A stretch of 64,000 bases of DNA. It comes from DASSFG01 sp035547915 (GTDB lineage: Bacteria; Planctomycetota; Planctomycetia; Pirellulales; JAICIG01). The notes beneath the pieces were generated by a model. That model saw nothing but the letters and a program-made list of their open reading frames with translations, did not search any database and was not told the origin of the DNA. Position 1 is the stretch's first letter; every line of letters begins with the position of its first letter. Shown piece by piece: positions 26,162 through 35,012 of this stretch. The translations under genes were made by a program, and so were the position numbers. Location: assembly GCA_035547915.1 (NCBI GenBank), contig DASZTS010000135.1, positions 49,128 through 113,127 of the forward strand, written 5' to 3'.

Positions 26162-26228
26162 GATGGTCGTTTTTGGTCGCCGCGGCGGTCAAAGCGTGCA
26201 GGCGCGGCAAGCGGTTCGTCCATCGATG

Positions 26229-27572
26229 TTAGCCCATCAGCTCGGCGATGGGCGTAGGATCGCTCACGAGATGCGTCGGCCGGCCCTGCGGCGTGTAATA
26301 AATCTTGCCGGGGTCTATGCCCAGCTTGCGATAGATCGTCGAGACGAAGTTTTCGGGCGAGAGCACTCGCTCGACGGCCGAATGGCCGTTGCGGTCGGTT
26401 GCACCGACGACGGTTCCGCCCGGCGTGCCTCCGCCCGCGAAGAGAATTGACATTGCGTTCGACCAATGGTCGCGGCCTGGCTTCGATTGGCCCGGCAAGG
26501 TCGAGATCTTCGGCGTGCGGCCGAACTCACCCAAGGCTATCACCATCGTGGTCTCGAGCAGGCCGCGCGTTTCCAGATCCTCGATCAAGGCGGCGATCGA
26601 GTTCTCAAAAGCAGGCATACGGCTACGGAAGCCGCCAAAGATATCGGAGTGATGATCCCAGCCGCCCTCATAGAGCGTGATGAACGGCACGCCCGCTTCG
26701 ACCAACCGCCGTGCAAGCAAGGCCCGTTGGCCGAAACCATTCCGACCATAGGCGTCGCGGACACGGTCGGGTTCCTTTTGAATCTCAAACGCCCGTTGCG
26801 CCTCGGGGCTCGTCACCAGGTTGTACCCCTGGCGGTAGTATTCGTCGACCGCGGTCACCGGATCGCCGGCGGCACGGTCGGCGATGCGCTGAAGTCGATC
26901 TACCTGCGACCGCAGGTTGCGGCGCTTCGCGAAGCGATCATCGGCGACGCCGTGTGGAGGATTAACATCGCGCACGCGGAAGTTTGGACTTTCCGGATTG
27001 TCTGAAACGATAAAGGGAGCGTACTTCGCACCCAAGAAATTCGGTCCACCCGAACGCGACATACCCGGCAACGAAAAATAGGCAGGCAGACCCTGCGGGG
27101 CGCCAAGTTCATACGCGGCCACCGACCCGAGGCTGGGATGGAAGCTGACGAACGCTCCGCAGCCGACCGGAATGCGCGGTGGCGCGCCCGTCATCATGTA
27201 GTGGTTGCCGGCACCGTGATTCCCCTGATCGTGGCGCACCGAACGTACAGTCGCAAACTTGTCGGCGATCGACGCCAGGCGCGGCAGGTATTGTGAGAAC
27301 TGCACGCCCGGCAACTTCGTGTCGATGGTATCGAACTCACCGCGGATTTCGACAGGTGCTTCGGGTTTGGGATCGAAGCTCTCGAAGTGCGACGGACCTC
27401 CATCCATCCAAATCAGGATGCACGCGGCCCGTTTCAGCGATGCAGGCTGTTCGGCCGCTTCGGCCCGCCAACGCAGCAGATCGGCCATGCCACCGAGGCC
27501 TACCGCCGCGAATCCGAATTGCAGAGCGTGGCGACGAGTGGGCAACCCTCCACCGATGCGATAAGCACTCAT
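26229..27572 (-). CDS. DUF1501 family protein
   Basis: A 447-residue protein of the DUF1501 family, which has an alkaline-phosphatase/sulfatase-like fold. Signatures include ILIWMDGGPSHFESFDPKP near residue 55, DQGNHGAGNHYMMTG, LGEFGRTPKI near residue 345 and GRDHWSNAMS. The N-terminus TRRHALQFGFAAVGLGGM looks like a Tat signal, so export is likely. The ATG at 27572 was preferred over an in-frame TTG at 27587 because AAAGAG lies six bases upstream; the TTG would overlap the stop of the preceding gene. It follows a DUF1549/1553 gene by 11 bases, so they are cotranscribed. Enzymatic activity is unproven for most of the family. Confidence 0.92.
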   Translation of the reverse strand: MSAYRIGGGLPTRRHALQFGFAAVGLGGMADLLRWRAEAAEQPASLKRAACILIWMDGGPSHFESFDPKPEAPVEIRGEFDTIDTKLPGVQFSQYLPRLASIADKFATVRSVRHDQGNHGAGNHYMMTGAPPRIPVGCGAFVSFHPSLGSVAAYELGAPQGLPAYFSLPGMSRSGGPNFLGAKYAPFIVSDNPESPNFRVRDVNPPHGVADDRFAKRRNLRSQVDRLQRIADRAAGDPVTAVDEYYRQGYNLVTSPEAQRAFEIQKEPDRVRDAYGRNGFGQRALLARRLVEAGVPFITLYEGGWDHHSDIFGGFRSRMPAFENSIAALIEDLETRGLLETTMVIALGEFGRTPKISTLPGQSKPGRDHWSNAMSILFAGGGTPGGTVVGATDRNGHSAVERVLSPENFVSTIYRKLGIDPGKIYYTPQGRPTHLVSDPTPIAELMG

Positions 27573-27583
27573 GGTCGTCTCTT

Positions 27584-29815
27584 TCAATCTTTGAAGAGAA
27601 ATTCAGGCGTATTCAACAAAGCCCACAATAAGTCTTCGGTGGCTTGGCGGCGGTTGTTCGCGGAGGCAAACCATGCGTTGCCGATCTCTCGTTCTTCACT
27701 CGTCGGCAACCGAGAGTACACCAAAAGGTAAAGCTCCGCCACGACTTGGTCGACGGACCGGTCGCTCGCCGCCAGCCGGGCGGCGCGGCCGTTGTCACTC
27801 GTCACCTTGTTGTGCAGGTTGGGTGCATTCATCAAGTGTAGGGTTTGCACCATCGTCGTTTCGGCCGTTCGCTCGCAGGGGGGATCCTGATTGGCATCCG
27901 GCCGACCGAAAGCGTCGAGAAAGAGCGACTCCACACGGTGCGACCAGATCTCGGTCGCCCGCGACCCGCTCGGCAAGGCGGCAAACGTTTCGGGCACTTC
28001 GGTGATGTCGCTGATCGCGTCCAGCAAGACCTCGGCCCGCAACCTCTGGCGATAGTGCCGTGAATAGTTGCGTGTATCGGCGACGTTTCGCTCGTTGGGC
28101 GTCGACGACAGTCCGTAGACGTGCGACGTCATGATCGTGCGGAGGAGCCACTTCAGGTCGAACCCTTCACGCCGAAACTGCTCGCCCAAAGCCGACAATA
28201 ATGGCTCATTCGCAGCCGGGTTTGTGACGCGAAGATCGTCGACCGGGTCGACGAGGCCACGACCCATCAAGTCGGCCCACACGCGGTTCACAGCCACTTT
28301 GGCGAAATAGGGATTGTCCGGCGAAAGCATCCAATCGGCCAGCGCCTCGCGAGGATCTTCGCCGACGGCCGGCTCGCGGGCCGAACCAAACAGGGCCTTC
28401 GCCGCGACCGTTTCACCCGTCGTCGGATGGGCCACCGCACCGTTCGCCGCGGCGAACACCATCTCCTCGCCGCCCGAAATCGGCGGCGAAAGCCCGGTCC
28501 CCTTGTGGCCTATCCGTGCGAAGAAGGCAGCGAAGCCGTAAAAGTCGTCTTGGCCCCACGATTCGAACGGATGATGGTGGCACTTGGCGCATTCCAGCCG
28601 GATGCCGAGGAAAAGCTGGCTCACCGCAGTGGTGATCTCCGGGGGCTCGCGCCGATCGCGAAACAACGTCACCGCTCCGTTGCGCCAGGTACTGCCGCGG
28701 GCCGTCACCAGTTCACGCACGAACTGGTCATAGGCCAAGTTACGACGGAATGCGTCGCGCAGCCAAGCGTCGAGACTGAACGTGGCCTTCACACCCACGC
28801 GATAGGCATTGGGCCTCAACAGGTCGGCCCACTTGTTGGCCCAGAAGTCCGCGTATTCGTCACGGACCAAGAGCGCGTCGACGAGCCGCTCGCGCTTGGA
28901 GGGCGAGGGATCCTCAAGAAACGTGCGTGCTTCCTCGGCGGTCGGGAGCCGGCCGATCACATCGAGATAGGCTCGCCGCAAAAACGTGCTATCGCCGGCC
29001 GACTCGCTGGGGGTGACTCCAAGTTGCTTGAGCTTGGCCCACACCAGATCATCGATGAAGTTCTTCCGCGGCAGTTCATCGTAGACACGATCTGCAACGG
29101 GATCGGGAAGTGGAATGAGCGTGTTCCAGGTGGCGATGTGGCCCATGTAACGCGCCATGATGGCGGCCTCGCCGGGCAGAGTGCCGGCGGTGATCATTCC
29201 GTCGCGATCGACGGCAACCACGGCGCTTTCGTTCGACTGGAACGTACTGCTTCGTGTCACATCGCGCGTCGAGCCATCAGAATAATGGGCCGTGACGCAG
29301 ATCTGCTCGCTCTGCCCGGCGGCCAACTTATGTTCGGCCGGTGCCAGCGAAATGCGGCGCAACTCCGGATCTCCCGGCAGGCGGCGAGGCATCCCCTCCT
29401 CGATCCATTTGCGAACGAGCTGATATTCGTCGCTCCCTTTTCTTAACCGTTCGCCGCCGCCGTGCGGCAATTCGGCGGCTGCCTTTCGCAGCAACAGGCT
29501 TTGCTCGGGTGCCGCCGGAAAGACACGGCGTCCCCTGGCATCTTGCACGATCCGCGTATAGTCAAAATCAGCATCGAATCCGAGCAACGACAGTTGAAAG
29601 CCGTTCTGCCCTCGCGACTTTCCGTGGCACGCTCCCTGGTTACAGCCCGTCGCCGTCAGCACGGGCAGCACGTCCAACTCAAACGTGATTCGTGGCTGCG
29701 GCGCCGGCGTTTCTTCGGCCCTTGCCATTATTGGCACCAAGAGCACCAGTAAGGCGGACCAGCGAAGAGCGGTGTAGTGATCCACGGCGGGAACCGCGTG
29801 TAGGCGGGGACGCAA
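27584..29815 (-). CDS. DUF1549/DUF1553 (PSD1-type) secreted protein with Ig-like domain
   Basis: A 743-residue protein with a signal peptide. An N-terminal cytochrome-like region carries CNQGACHG (a C-x4-CH form). A bacterial Ig-like (BIG2) domain follows at about 165-235 (VTAHYSDGSTRDVTRSSTF). Then come DUF1549 (about 250-455, with LRRAYLDVIGRLPTAEEA and ECAKCHHHPFESW) and DUF1553 (about 485-730, with NPYFAKVAVNRVWADLMGRG). This architecture is typical of planctomycetes and always paired with DUF1501. Heme binding at CAKCH is plausible; the biochemical role is unknown, with polymer degradation often proposed. Confidence 0.92.
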   Translation of the reverse strand: MRPRLHAVPAVDHYTALRWSALLVLLVPIMARAEETPAPQPRITFELDVLPVLTATGCNQGACHGKSRGQNGFQLSLLGFDADFDYTRIVQDARGRRVFPAAPEQSLLLRKAAAELPHGGGERLRKGSDEYQLVRKWIEEGMPRRLPGDPELRRISLAPAEHKLAAGQSEQICVTAHYSDGSTRDVTRSSTFQSNESAVVAVDRDGMITAGTLPGEAAIMARYMGHIATWNTLIPLPDPVADRVYDELPRKNFIDDLVWAKLKQLGVTPSESAGDSTFLRRAYLDVIGRLPTAEEARTFLEDPSPSKRERLVDALLVRDEYADFWANKWADLLRPNAYRVGVKATFSLDAWLRDAFRRNLAYDQFVRELVTARGSTWRNGAVTLFRDRREPPEITTAVSQLFLGIRLECAKCHHHPFESWGQDDFYGFAAFFARIGHKGTGLSPPISGGEEMVFAAANGAVAHPTTGETVAAKALFGSAREPAVGEDPREALADWMLSPDNPYFAKVAVNRVWADLMGRGLVDPVDDLRVTNPAANEPLLSALGEQFRREGFDLKWLLRTIMTSHVYGLSSTPNERNVADTRNYSRHYRQRLRAEVLLDAISDITEVPETFAALPSGSRATEIWSHRVESLFLDAFGRPDANQDPPCERTAETTMVQTLHLMNAPNLHNKVTSDNGRAARLAASDRSVDQVVAELYLLVYSRLPTSEEREIGNAWFASANNRRQATEDLLWALLNTPEFLFKD

Positions 29816-29911
29816 GTATCGGCAGGCTTTTAATTTATCTCTTCAGGCGCTGCGGATCAACAATTCTCTGGGGACCGTTTTGCCACGCTCAGTCAGCGGG
29901 CCCGAATTGTG

Positions 29912-29953
29912 CAAAAAAATAGAGCCGCTCGGACAACTCGTCTAAGCGGCTCT
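29912..29953 (-). terminator. Intrinsic terminator after the histone-like small gene
   Basis: A 9-bp stem (AGAGCCGCT at 29921-29929 with AGCGGCTCT at 29945-29953). On the minus strand it is followed directly by TATTTTTTT. It lies about 80 bases beyond the stop at 30035, so it terminates that short transcript. Confidence 0.8.
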
Positions 29954-30034
29954 CTCTCGTCGTTGTTCAGATGCCGGCCTTTGCAAGCTCGCGCTCGCGA
30001 ACCGGCCCAGCGCCACTGCCAAAGCGAAAGGAAC

Positions 30035-30118
30035 TTACTTCCGCTTCGCCGTCTTCTTAGCAGCCTTCTTCTTGGGCGACTTCTTGACGGCCTTCTTGGC
30101 AGCTTTCTTCTTGGCCAC
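30035..30118 (-). CDS. 27-residue lysine-rich histone-H1-like protein
   Basis: A GTG-started frame on the minus strand encodes 27 residues, more than half lysine, with the rest mostly alanine. It begins MAKKKAAKKAVKKS and ends KKTAKRK, the composition of histone H1/Hc1-like C-terminal tails that bind DNA electrostatically. GGAGG lies nine bases upstream of the start and a strong intrinsic terminator follows, so this looks like an independent short gene rather than a chance frame. Nucleoid binding is inferred from composition. Confidence 0.7.
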   Translation of the reverse strand: MAKKKAAKKAVKKSPKKKAAKKTAKRK

Positions 30119-30476
30119 GCTACGTGTCCTCCGTTAAAAAACCCGGTCAGTCTCCACTCGAGAACGATCGTCGACAACGGGCCGCGAAGGTTCTACTACC
30201 GGCGACTCACCCTTGACAAAAACGACATCCTATCGTTGTTCCGTGCGAGAGTCGGACGCTTTGTCATCCGAATCTCTTGCACGACAATCAACTTGGCGTG
30301 AGCGATGCGCTTATTTGTACAGATTAAATAAATTTTGGCAACAGCCAATCGGCGCAGAAGCGCTTCTCGCGCAGGGATTTGGGCGCGCCGCGGAGCAAGT
30401 GAGGCGGAGTAAGGCGCGCAATGAACCGCGCAAGTGACGCGCGGTATCGTGAGTGGAGAACCGCGCCAGTGACTGT
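30119..30476. other. Non-coding gap between the histone-like gene and the sigma factor gene
   Basis: 358 bases with no convincing gene on either strand. The part near 30119-30230 should hold the promoter of the small lysine-rich gene. The rest contains GC-rich short palindromes (AGAAGCGCTTCT at 30356-30367, and CCGCGC/GCGCGG arms at 30426-30444) past the end of the sigma factor gene, without U-tracts. Confidence 0.5.
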
Positions 30477-31331
30477 CTACTCGATGTCCAGCTTCGCTTC
30501 GCCGTCGAGCGCGGAGGCCAGCTTGGCAAGCGCTTCTGTCTCGATCTGGCGAACACGTTCGCGCGTCAGCCCGAGTTGCTCACCAATTTCCTTGAGGGTG
30601 CGCGGCTCGTTGTCGTCGAGGCCGAATCGCATGCGCAGGATCGTGGCCTCGCGCTGGTCCATCGTTTCCAAGAGCCGCATCACGTGGGTGAGATCGTCCC
30701 CTTCGACCATTTCATCTTCCGGGCTCTTGGTGCGCTCGTCCATGATCATTTCACCGAGCGACCATCCCGCCTCCGCCTGGTCGGTCTGCGGAGTCGAGTT
30801 GTAGATGCGGATGGCCTTCTTGATGATGGGAAGTTTCTTGCGCGGTAGTCCGAGCACGCGGGCGACTTCTTCCGGCGTCGGTGTGCGTCCAAGTTCTTCC
30901 GCCAAGCGTGTGCTCGCGCGGCGCCACTTGCTCAGGAGTTCGACCATGTATGCGGGGATGCGGATCGTCTTCGCGGTGTTGATGAGTGCCCGCTTGATCG
31001 ATTGCTTGATCCAGTAGCTGGCGTAGGTGCTGAACCGGGTTCCCATCGCCGGATCGAAACCCTCAACGGCGCGCAACAGCCCCAGATTGCCTTCTTCAAT
31101 GAGGTCTTGCAGGCCGAGTCCCTTGCCGGTGTAACCGCGTGCGATATTTACCACCAGCCGCAGGTTGGCTCGCACCATGCGGTCGCGGGCCTGAATGTCT
31201 CCTTGGCCGATGGCCACGGCCAGGTCCTGCTCGTCATGCGCCGAAAGCAAGGAAGTTTCGTTAATTTCCCGCAGATAGGTCTCCAAGGGTGACTGTACCG
31301 CTGGACTGGTTCGGCGTCGTGCTTTGGTCAT
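30477..31331 (-). CDS. Sigma-70 family RNA polymerase sigma factor (group 2)
   Basis: A 284-residue sigma factor. Region 1.2 (SPLETYLREINETSLLSAHDE) is near the start. Region 2 has RLVVNIARGYTGKGLGLQDLIEEGN split about residues 72-100 and FSTYASYWIKQSIKRALI. Region 3 and region 4 (TLKEIGEQLGLTRERVRQIE) close it. Region 1.1 is missing and the length fits group 2 (RpoS/HrdB-like alternative) factors rather than the housekeeping factor. The ATG at 31331 was chosen because the upstream extension has no sigma similarity. A GTGACA/TGTCAC dyad lies about 92 bases upstream. Confidence 0.92.
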   Translation of the reverse strand: MTKARRRTSPAVQSPLETYLREINETSLLSAHDEQDLAVAIGQGDIQARDRMVRANLRLVVNIARGYTGKGLGLQDLIEEGNLGLLRAVEGFDPAMGTRFSTYASYWIKQSIKRALINTAKTIRIPAYMVELLSKWRRASTRLAEELGRTPTPEEVARVLGLPRKKLPIIKKAIRIYNSTPQTDQAEAGWSLGEMIMDERTKSPEDEMVEGDDLTHVMRLLETMDQREATILRMRFGLDDNEPRTLKEIGEQLGLTRERVRQIETEALAKLASALDGEAKLDIE

Positions 31332-31422
31332 CGCGCGTATTTTGCCCGGCAAAACGTGGTGGATGCGTAGAACAAACAGACTATCGACGCGCCCGCCGCC
31401 GCTTCTGCACAAACGAGCGCGG

Positions 31423-31437
31423 GTGACAAGCTGTCAC
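31423..31437. promoter_or_regulatory. 15-bp dyad upstream of the sigma factor gene
   Basis: GTGACA-AGC-TGTCAC, a perfect 6-bp dyad with a 3-base centre, about 92 bases upstream of the sigma factor start in the 349-base gap before parB. It could be an operator. No regulator is identified; the rest of the gap (31332-31680) holds no gene that I can support. Confidence 0.35.
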
Positions 31438-31680
31438 GAATATGTGCGGACTTCGGGCGCTAGAATTGGCTTGCGCGAAATGTTCGGCCGAGGTGGCGAA
31501 TTGTGACCACCGACGCGAAACATTTTGCTCGACCGGCCCGAAGCGCGTAAAGCTCGGGCGGGCTGTGAACCGCGGTCCTCGTGAAAACGCATCGAATTCG
31601 CCAACTACCGCCGGTTCAGATCGCGACGATTGCAGCGATTGTAGTGGCTGGTCTGACCGTCGCCCGAGACGCCTTCCGTC

Positions 31681-32637
31681 TTACGCTACTTGCCGAGCCG
31701 CTCCAAATCCTTGGCTGCAGAGCCAAGCATGGAGCCGCTCGAACTCTTCAGGATTGGGAAAGTGGATCACAATCCGACCGCGGCCCTTGGCCCCCTGTCG
31801 AACGTCCACCTTCGTGCCGAGGGCGGTGCGGAGTTCTTGTTCGAGCGCCGTCAGGTTTGGCTTCCGGCGCCGCTTCGACCTGGGACTCTCGTCGTCTGTC
31901 CCGAGCGTGGTCAGCGGTTCGGCGTCGGCTACGCGGACCATTTCTTGAACAAGGGCTTCGACTGCGCGAACGCTCAGTCCCTCGGTCGTGATTTGTTGGC
32001 ACAGAGCGACCTGTTCTCGTTCCTCGCCCAGTGGCAATAGCGCGCGAGCGTGGCCCGGTGTGATTGCCCCCGATCGCAGCGAGTGCTGCACCGCCTCGGG
32101 CAGCTCGAGTAGCCGGATAAGGTTGGCGACCGTCGACCGATCGATCTGTAGCCGCCCGGCAAGTTCCTCTTGGGTGCAGCCGTACATTTCCAGGTATCTC
32201 TGGAACGAGTTCGCCTTCTCCAGCGCGTTCAGGTCCTTGCGTTGTAGGTTCTCGACGATCGCGATTTCGGCCGTCTTGCGATCATCCGCTTCGACCACTT
32301 GCACCGGCACGTCGGGCCAGCCCGCCTTGATGGCGGCCCGCAGCCGGCGCTCACCGGCCACGAGTTGGAACCGCTCGTTGACACGCCGCACCAGGATCGG
32401 CTGCAACAGACCGTGCTTCTGCAAGCTGTCGCTGAGTTGATCGATCTCGTCTTCGTCGAACTCGCGTCGAGGCTGGAAGGGATTGGCCTCGATGTCGTAG
32501 ACGCTGATTCGCGGAGGCGCGCTTGTGGGGGCGGCGGCGGGCGGCGCCGCAGTCGGCGGTTCCGCGAATTGCGGAGCACCGACTGGGGTTCCCAAAAGTG
32601 CTTCCAGTCCGCGTCCCAAACGTCGTTCCTTACCCAT
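31681..32637 (-). CDS. parB: Chromosome partitioning protein ParB
   Basis: A 318-residue ParB/Spo0J protein. The N-terminus RRLGRGLEALLG is the ParA-contacting motif. The ParB nuclease-like/CTPase domain follows (about 40-130) with NPFQPRREFDEDEI and the conserved GERRLRAAIKAG box. The helix-turn-helix region (about 140-210) contains ELAGRLQIDRSTVANLIRLL. It binds parS, loads onto DNA and works with ParA. Its start overlaps the end of parA by 8 bases. Confidence 0.95.
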   Translation of the reverse strand: MGKERRLGRGLEALLGTPVGAPQFAEPPTAAPPAAAPTSAPPRISVYDIEANPFQPRREFDEDEIDQLSDSLQKHGLLQPILVRRVNERFQLVAGERRLRAAIKAGWPDVPVQVVEADDRKTAEIAIVENLQRKDLNALEKANSFQRYLEMYGCTQEELAGRLQIDRSTVANLIRLLELPEAVQHSLRSGAITPGHARALLPLGEEREQVALCQQITTEGLSVRAVEALVQEMVRVADAEPLTTLGTDDESPRSKRRRKPNLTALEQELRTALGTKVDVRQGAKGRGRIVIHFPNPEEFERLHAWLCSQGFGAARQVA

Positions 32638-33376
32638 TTTCTAGCACCTCCATGCAGAGCTCGACATAGGCCCGCGCACCCCTTGTGCGCGGCGCATAAT
32701 CAATCACAGATAATGAATGGCTGGGAGCCTCGGCGACGGCAACGTCGCGCGGGATGACCGTACGGTAGACAACCTCGCCGAAGAAGTCGCGCACTTCGTT
32801 GTCGACTTCGTACGTCAGTTCCAAAGTGTTGTCGTACATCGTGAGCAGGATGCCGCCGAAGCGGAGACGCCCCGGCTGCTGCTGCATGACCTCGCGGATG
32901 ACTTCGATCATCTGCGTCAGCCCTTCCATCGCGAAGTACTCGCATTGGATGGGCATGAGTACTTCGGTCGAATGGGACAGCGCGAGCCGAGTCAGGCGTC
33001 CGAGTGACGGTGGGCAATCGATGAACACGAAATCATAGGCCGTCAGCCCACCGGTCAGGTGTTGCTGCAAGGTTGCGGAGTGGCTCGCGTCGCCCTGGGC
33101 CAGCGCGTCGACGTCGCGGAAGTTGCGGCTGCCGGGCAGCAGTTCCAGATCGGGTGTCACGGTCTGCCAAACCGCGTCCTTGAGCGGTTGCGAGGTGACG
33201 AGCGGATGGTGTTCGACCGGCGTCTTTCCCAGCGCACTCGTGGCGTTGCATTGCGGATCGAGGTCGACCAGCAGAGTGCGGGCACCACTCTTCGCCGTGG
33301 CCACGGCCAGGTTGACGGCGGTGGTCGTCTTTCCCACGCCTCCCTTCTGATTGGCCACGCACAGAATCCGGCCCAC
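32630..33376 (-). CDS. parA: Chromosome partitioning ATPase ParA/Soj
   Basis: A 248-residue deviant-Walker ATPase. KGGVGKTTT near residues 11-19 contains the signature lysine, and FIDCPPSLGRLT (about 119) is the Walker B region. The size fits small chromosomal Soj-type ParA without an N-terminal DNA-binding domain. It forms an operon with parB and lies directly downstream of two parS-like sites, which supports a chromosomal rather than plasmid partition locus. Confidence 0.95.
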   Translation of the reverse strand: MGRILCVANQKGGVGKTTTAVNLAVATAKSGARTLLVDLDPQCNATSALGKTPVEHHPLVTSQPLKDAVWQTVTPDLELLPGSRNFRDVDALAQGDASHSATLQQHLTGGLTAYDFVFIDCPPSLGRLTRLALSHSTEVLMPIQCEYFAMEGLTQMIEVIREVMQQQPGRLRFGGILLTMYDNTLELTYEVDNEVRDFFGEVVYRTVIPRDVAVAEAPSHSLSVIDYAPRTRGARAYVELCMEVLENG

Positions 33377-33496
33377 CGCGAGGTTCCCTGGTTAAAAGTA
33401 GGCAGCCAAGCCGCCTTGGTCCGCTGCGTCTGATCCAAAGGGGCTGCGGATTCTAACCAGTGCCACGCTTTGCGCGGAATACCAAAGCAATCGCCA

Positions 33497-33512
33497 CGTT
33501 CCACGTGGAACG
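33497..33512. promoter_or_regulatory. parS-like ParB binding site 1
   Basis: CGTTCCACGTGGAACG is a perfect 16-bp palindrome that matches the parS consensus core with C/G in place of T/A at the third core positions, as in some variant parS sites. It lies about 120 bases upstream of parA. Confidence 0.7.
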
Positions 33513-33544
33513 CCCGATTTGCACGATCGGCACGGCCGACCAGA

Positions 33545-33560
33545 GGTTTCACGTGAAACT
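33545..33560. promoter_or_regulatory. parS-like ParB binding site 2
   Basis: GGTTTCACGTGAAACT contains the 14-base core GTTTCACGTGAAAC of the canonical bacterial parS (TGTTTCACGTGAAACA). Its centre is 48 bases from that of site 1, within the parA upstream region. Confidence 0.85.
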
Positions 33561-33612
33561 CGCCCCGCCGGCAAGGCGGCGGCCGGCGGCAAGTGCAAGT
33601 GCCGACCGGGGC

Positions 33613-34914
33613 CTACTCGTGCGGGTTGAATACCAAACCGCTGAGGAGCTTCGGATAGAAATAGGTGCTCTTGGCGGGCATTCGTTCCCGGTGCTCGCTG
33701 ATCTGGCGCACGTGGTCGACCGTGGCGGGCGTCACCAGCGCCGCGATCCGAAATTCGTCCGATTCCAGGCCCGCGACCACTTCGTCGACTAGATGCACGT
33801 ACCGCGGCTTCGGTAGATCCTTCGCCCCGAGTAAGTCCTCGATCACCAGGCGGTGCAGGAGAGCCACACCGAGCCCCTGCCAGTCCTCGCTGTGCTCCGA
33901 GGCCAACTCGCTCATTCGGGCACGTGCCGCATCGGTGACACTGGCGATGACCCAGCGTTCGTCGGCGGCCGTGTACAAGCCGATTGTACCCTGATCGCCA
34001 CCGTATTCGATCTCTTCCCAGACCGTTTGAGCCAAGTCGGCGCCTTCGCCAACGATGCGTGTGGTGAAAGCGCCGCCGAGCTTCTTGACCAGCTCACTCG
34101 AGTTCATAGCAGGCAGACCGCGAAAGAGCCGGTGCGTCGGGAGCACGATCATGCCCGGATCGCTCATACCCACGCACATCATAAGCACGTAATTGGCCGG
34201 ATGGTTGGCGGGCAGGGGACCGGCCGCTGCCAACTCATCGCGATAGTTGCAGGCCGTTTCGTACCGGTGGTGACCGTCGGCGATGAAGATCGGTTTGGGA
34301 CCCATTACCCCGGCCAAACGCGAGATCGCCTGCACATCGGTCACGGGCCAGATGCGGTGAACCACACCCAGGTGATCGATGGCCTCGCTGGGCGTTTTCC
34401 CCGCGATGGCTTCCTCGAGTAACCGGTTGGCTTCGCCTTCTGCGTCGGGATACAGTCCGAATACCTGGCTCAAGTTCGCTTTGCATGCGCGAGTCAGCAG
34501 CAGGCGATCCTGCTTCGGTCCCGACATCGTCTCTTCGTGGGGATAGATCTTGCCTTCACCAAACCGCTCGAGGCGAATGCGGGCCATGAACCCACGGCGG
34601 TTGTAGGTCTTTCCCGCGTACTCGAACTGAGTGTGATAGACGTACACGGCAGGGTCGGGCTCGGTGAACAAAACGCCCTCGGAGCGCCAGTTCTTGAGGA
34701 ACCGCGCCGCCCGACTATATCGATTGTTCTCCGAATCGTCGCCCGGCTCCTCGCGGTTCAAGATCAGCCGAACGCAGTTGGAGGGGTGCCGCTTGTAGAG
34801 CTCGTCTTGCAGTTCAGGCCCGATCACGTCGTAGGGAGGCGCCACGACGTCGCTCAAAGATCCGACGTGGCCCAGGTCGTAACGGAGTGCGCGAAAGGCT
34901 TCGATCTGTGGCAT
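33613..34914 (-). CDS. DUF1015 family protein
   Basis: A 433-residue protein matching DUF1015: the N-terminal PQIEAFRALRYD and VVAPPYDVIGPE, YPHEETMSGPKQDRLLLT near residue 120 and FIADGHHRYETACNYRDEL near residue 205. Members occur in many phyla, sometimes near serine or phosphonate metabolism genes, with no settled general function. Here it lies between parA and the adenosylhomocysteinase gene, separated from the latter by an intrinsic terminator, so it probably has its own promoter. Confidence 0.9.
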   Translation of the reverse strand: MPQIEAFRALRYDLGHVGSLSDVVAPPYDVIGPELQDELYKRHPSNCVRLILNREEPGDDSENNRYSRAARFLKNWRSEGVLFTEPDPAVYVYHTQFEYAGKTYNRRGFMARIRLERFGEGKIYPHEETMSGPKQDRLLLTRACKANLSQVFGLYPDAEGEANRLLEEAIAGKTPSEAIDHLGVVHRIWPVTDVQAISRLAGVMGPKPIFIADGHHRYETACNYRDELAAAGPLPANHPANYVLMMCVGMSDPGMIVLPTHRLFRGLPAMNSSELVKKLGGAFTTRIVGEGADLAQTVWEEIEYGGDQGTIGLYTAADERWVIASVTDAARARMSELASEHSEDWQGLGVALLHRLVIEDLLGAKDLPKPRYVHLVDEVVAGLESDEFRIAALVTPATVDHVRQISEHRERMPAKSTYFYPKLLSGLVFNPHE

Positions 34915-34936
34915 GGCGATGGCGGAGGATGGTTCC

Positions 34937-34978
34937 CGTAAAATAAAGCAGGCTCCGGGTGTTATGCCCGAAGCCTGC
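34937..34978 (-). terminator. Intrinsic terminator after adenosylhomocysteinase
   Basis: 12-bp arms with one mismatch (GCAGGCTCCGGG at 34948-34959 and CCCGAAGCCTGC at 34967-34978). On the minus strand they are followed by CTTTATTTTAC. The hairpin sits 35 bases beyond the ahcY stop at 35013. Confidence 0.8.
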
Positions 34979-35012
34979 CGCGGTTGTCAAACGACTGAGG
35001 ACGTCGCCTCGA

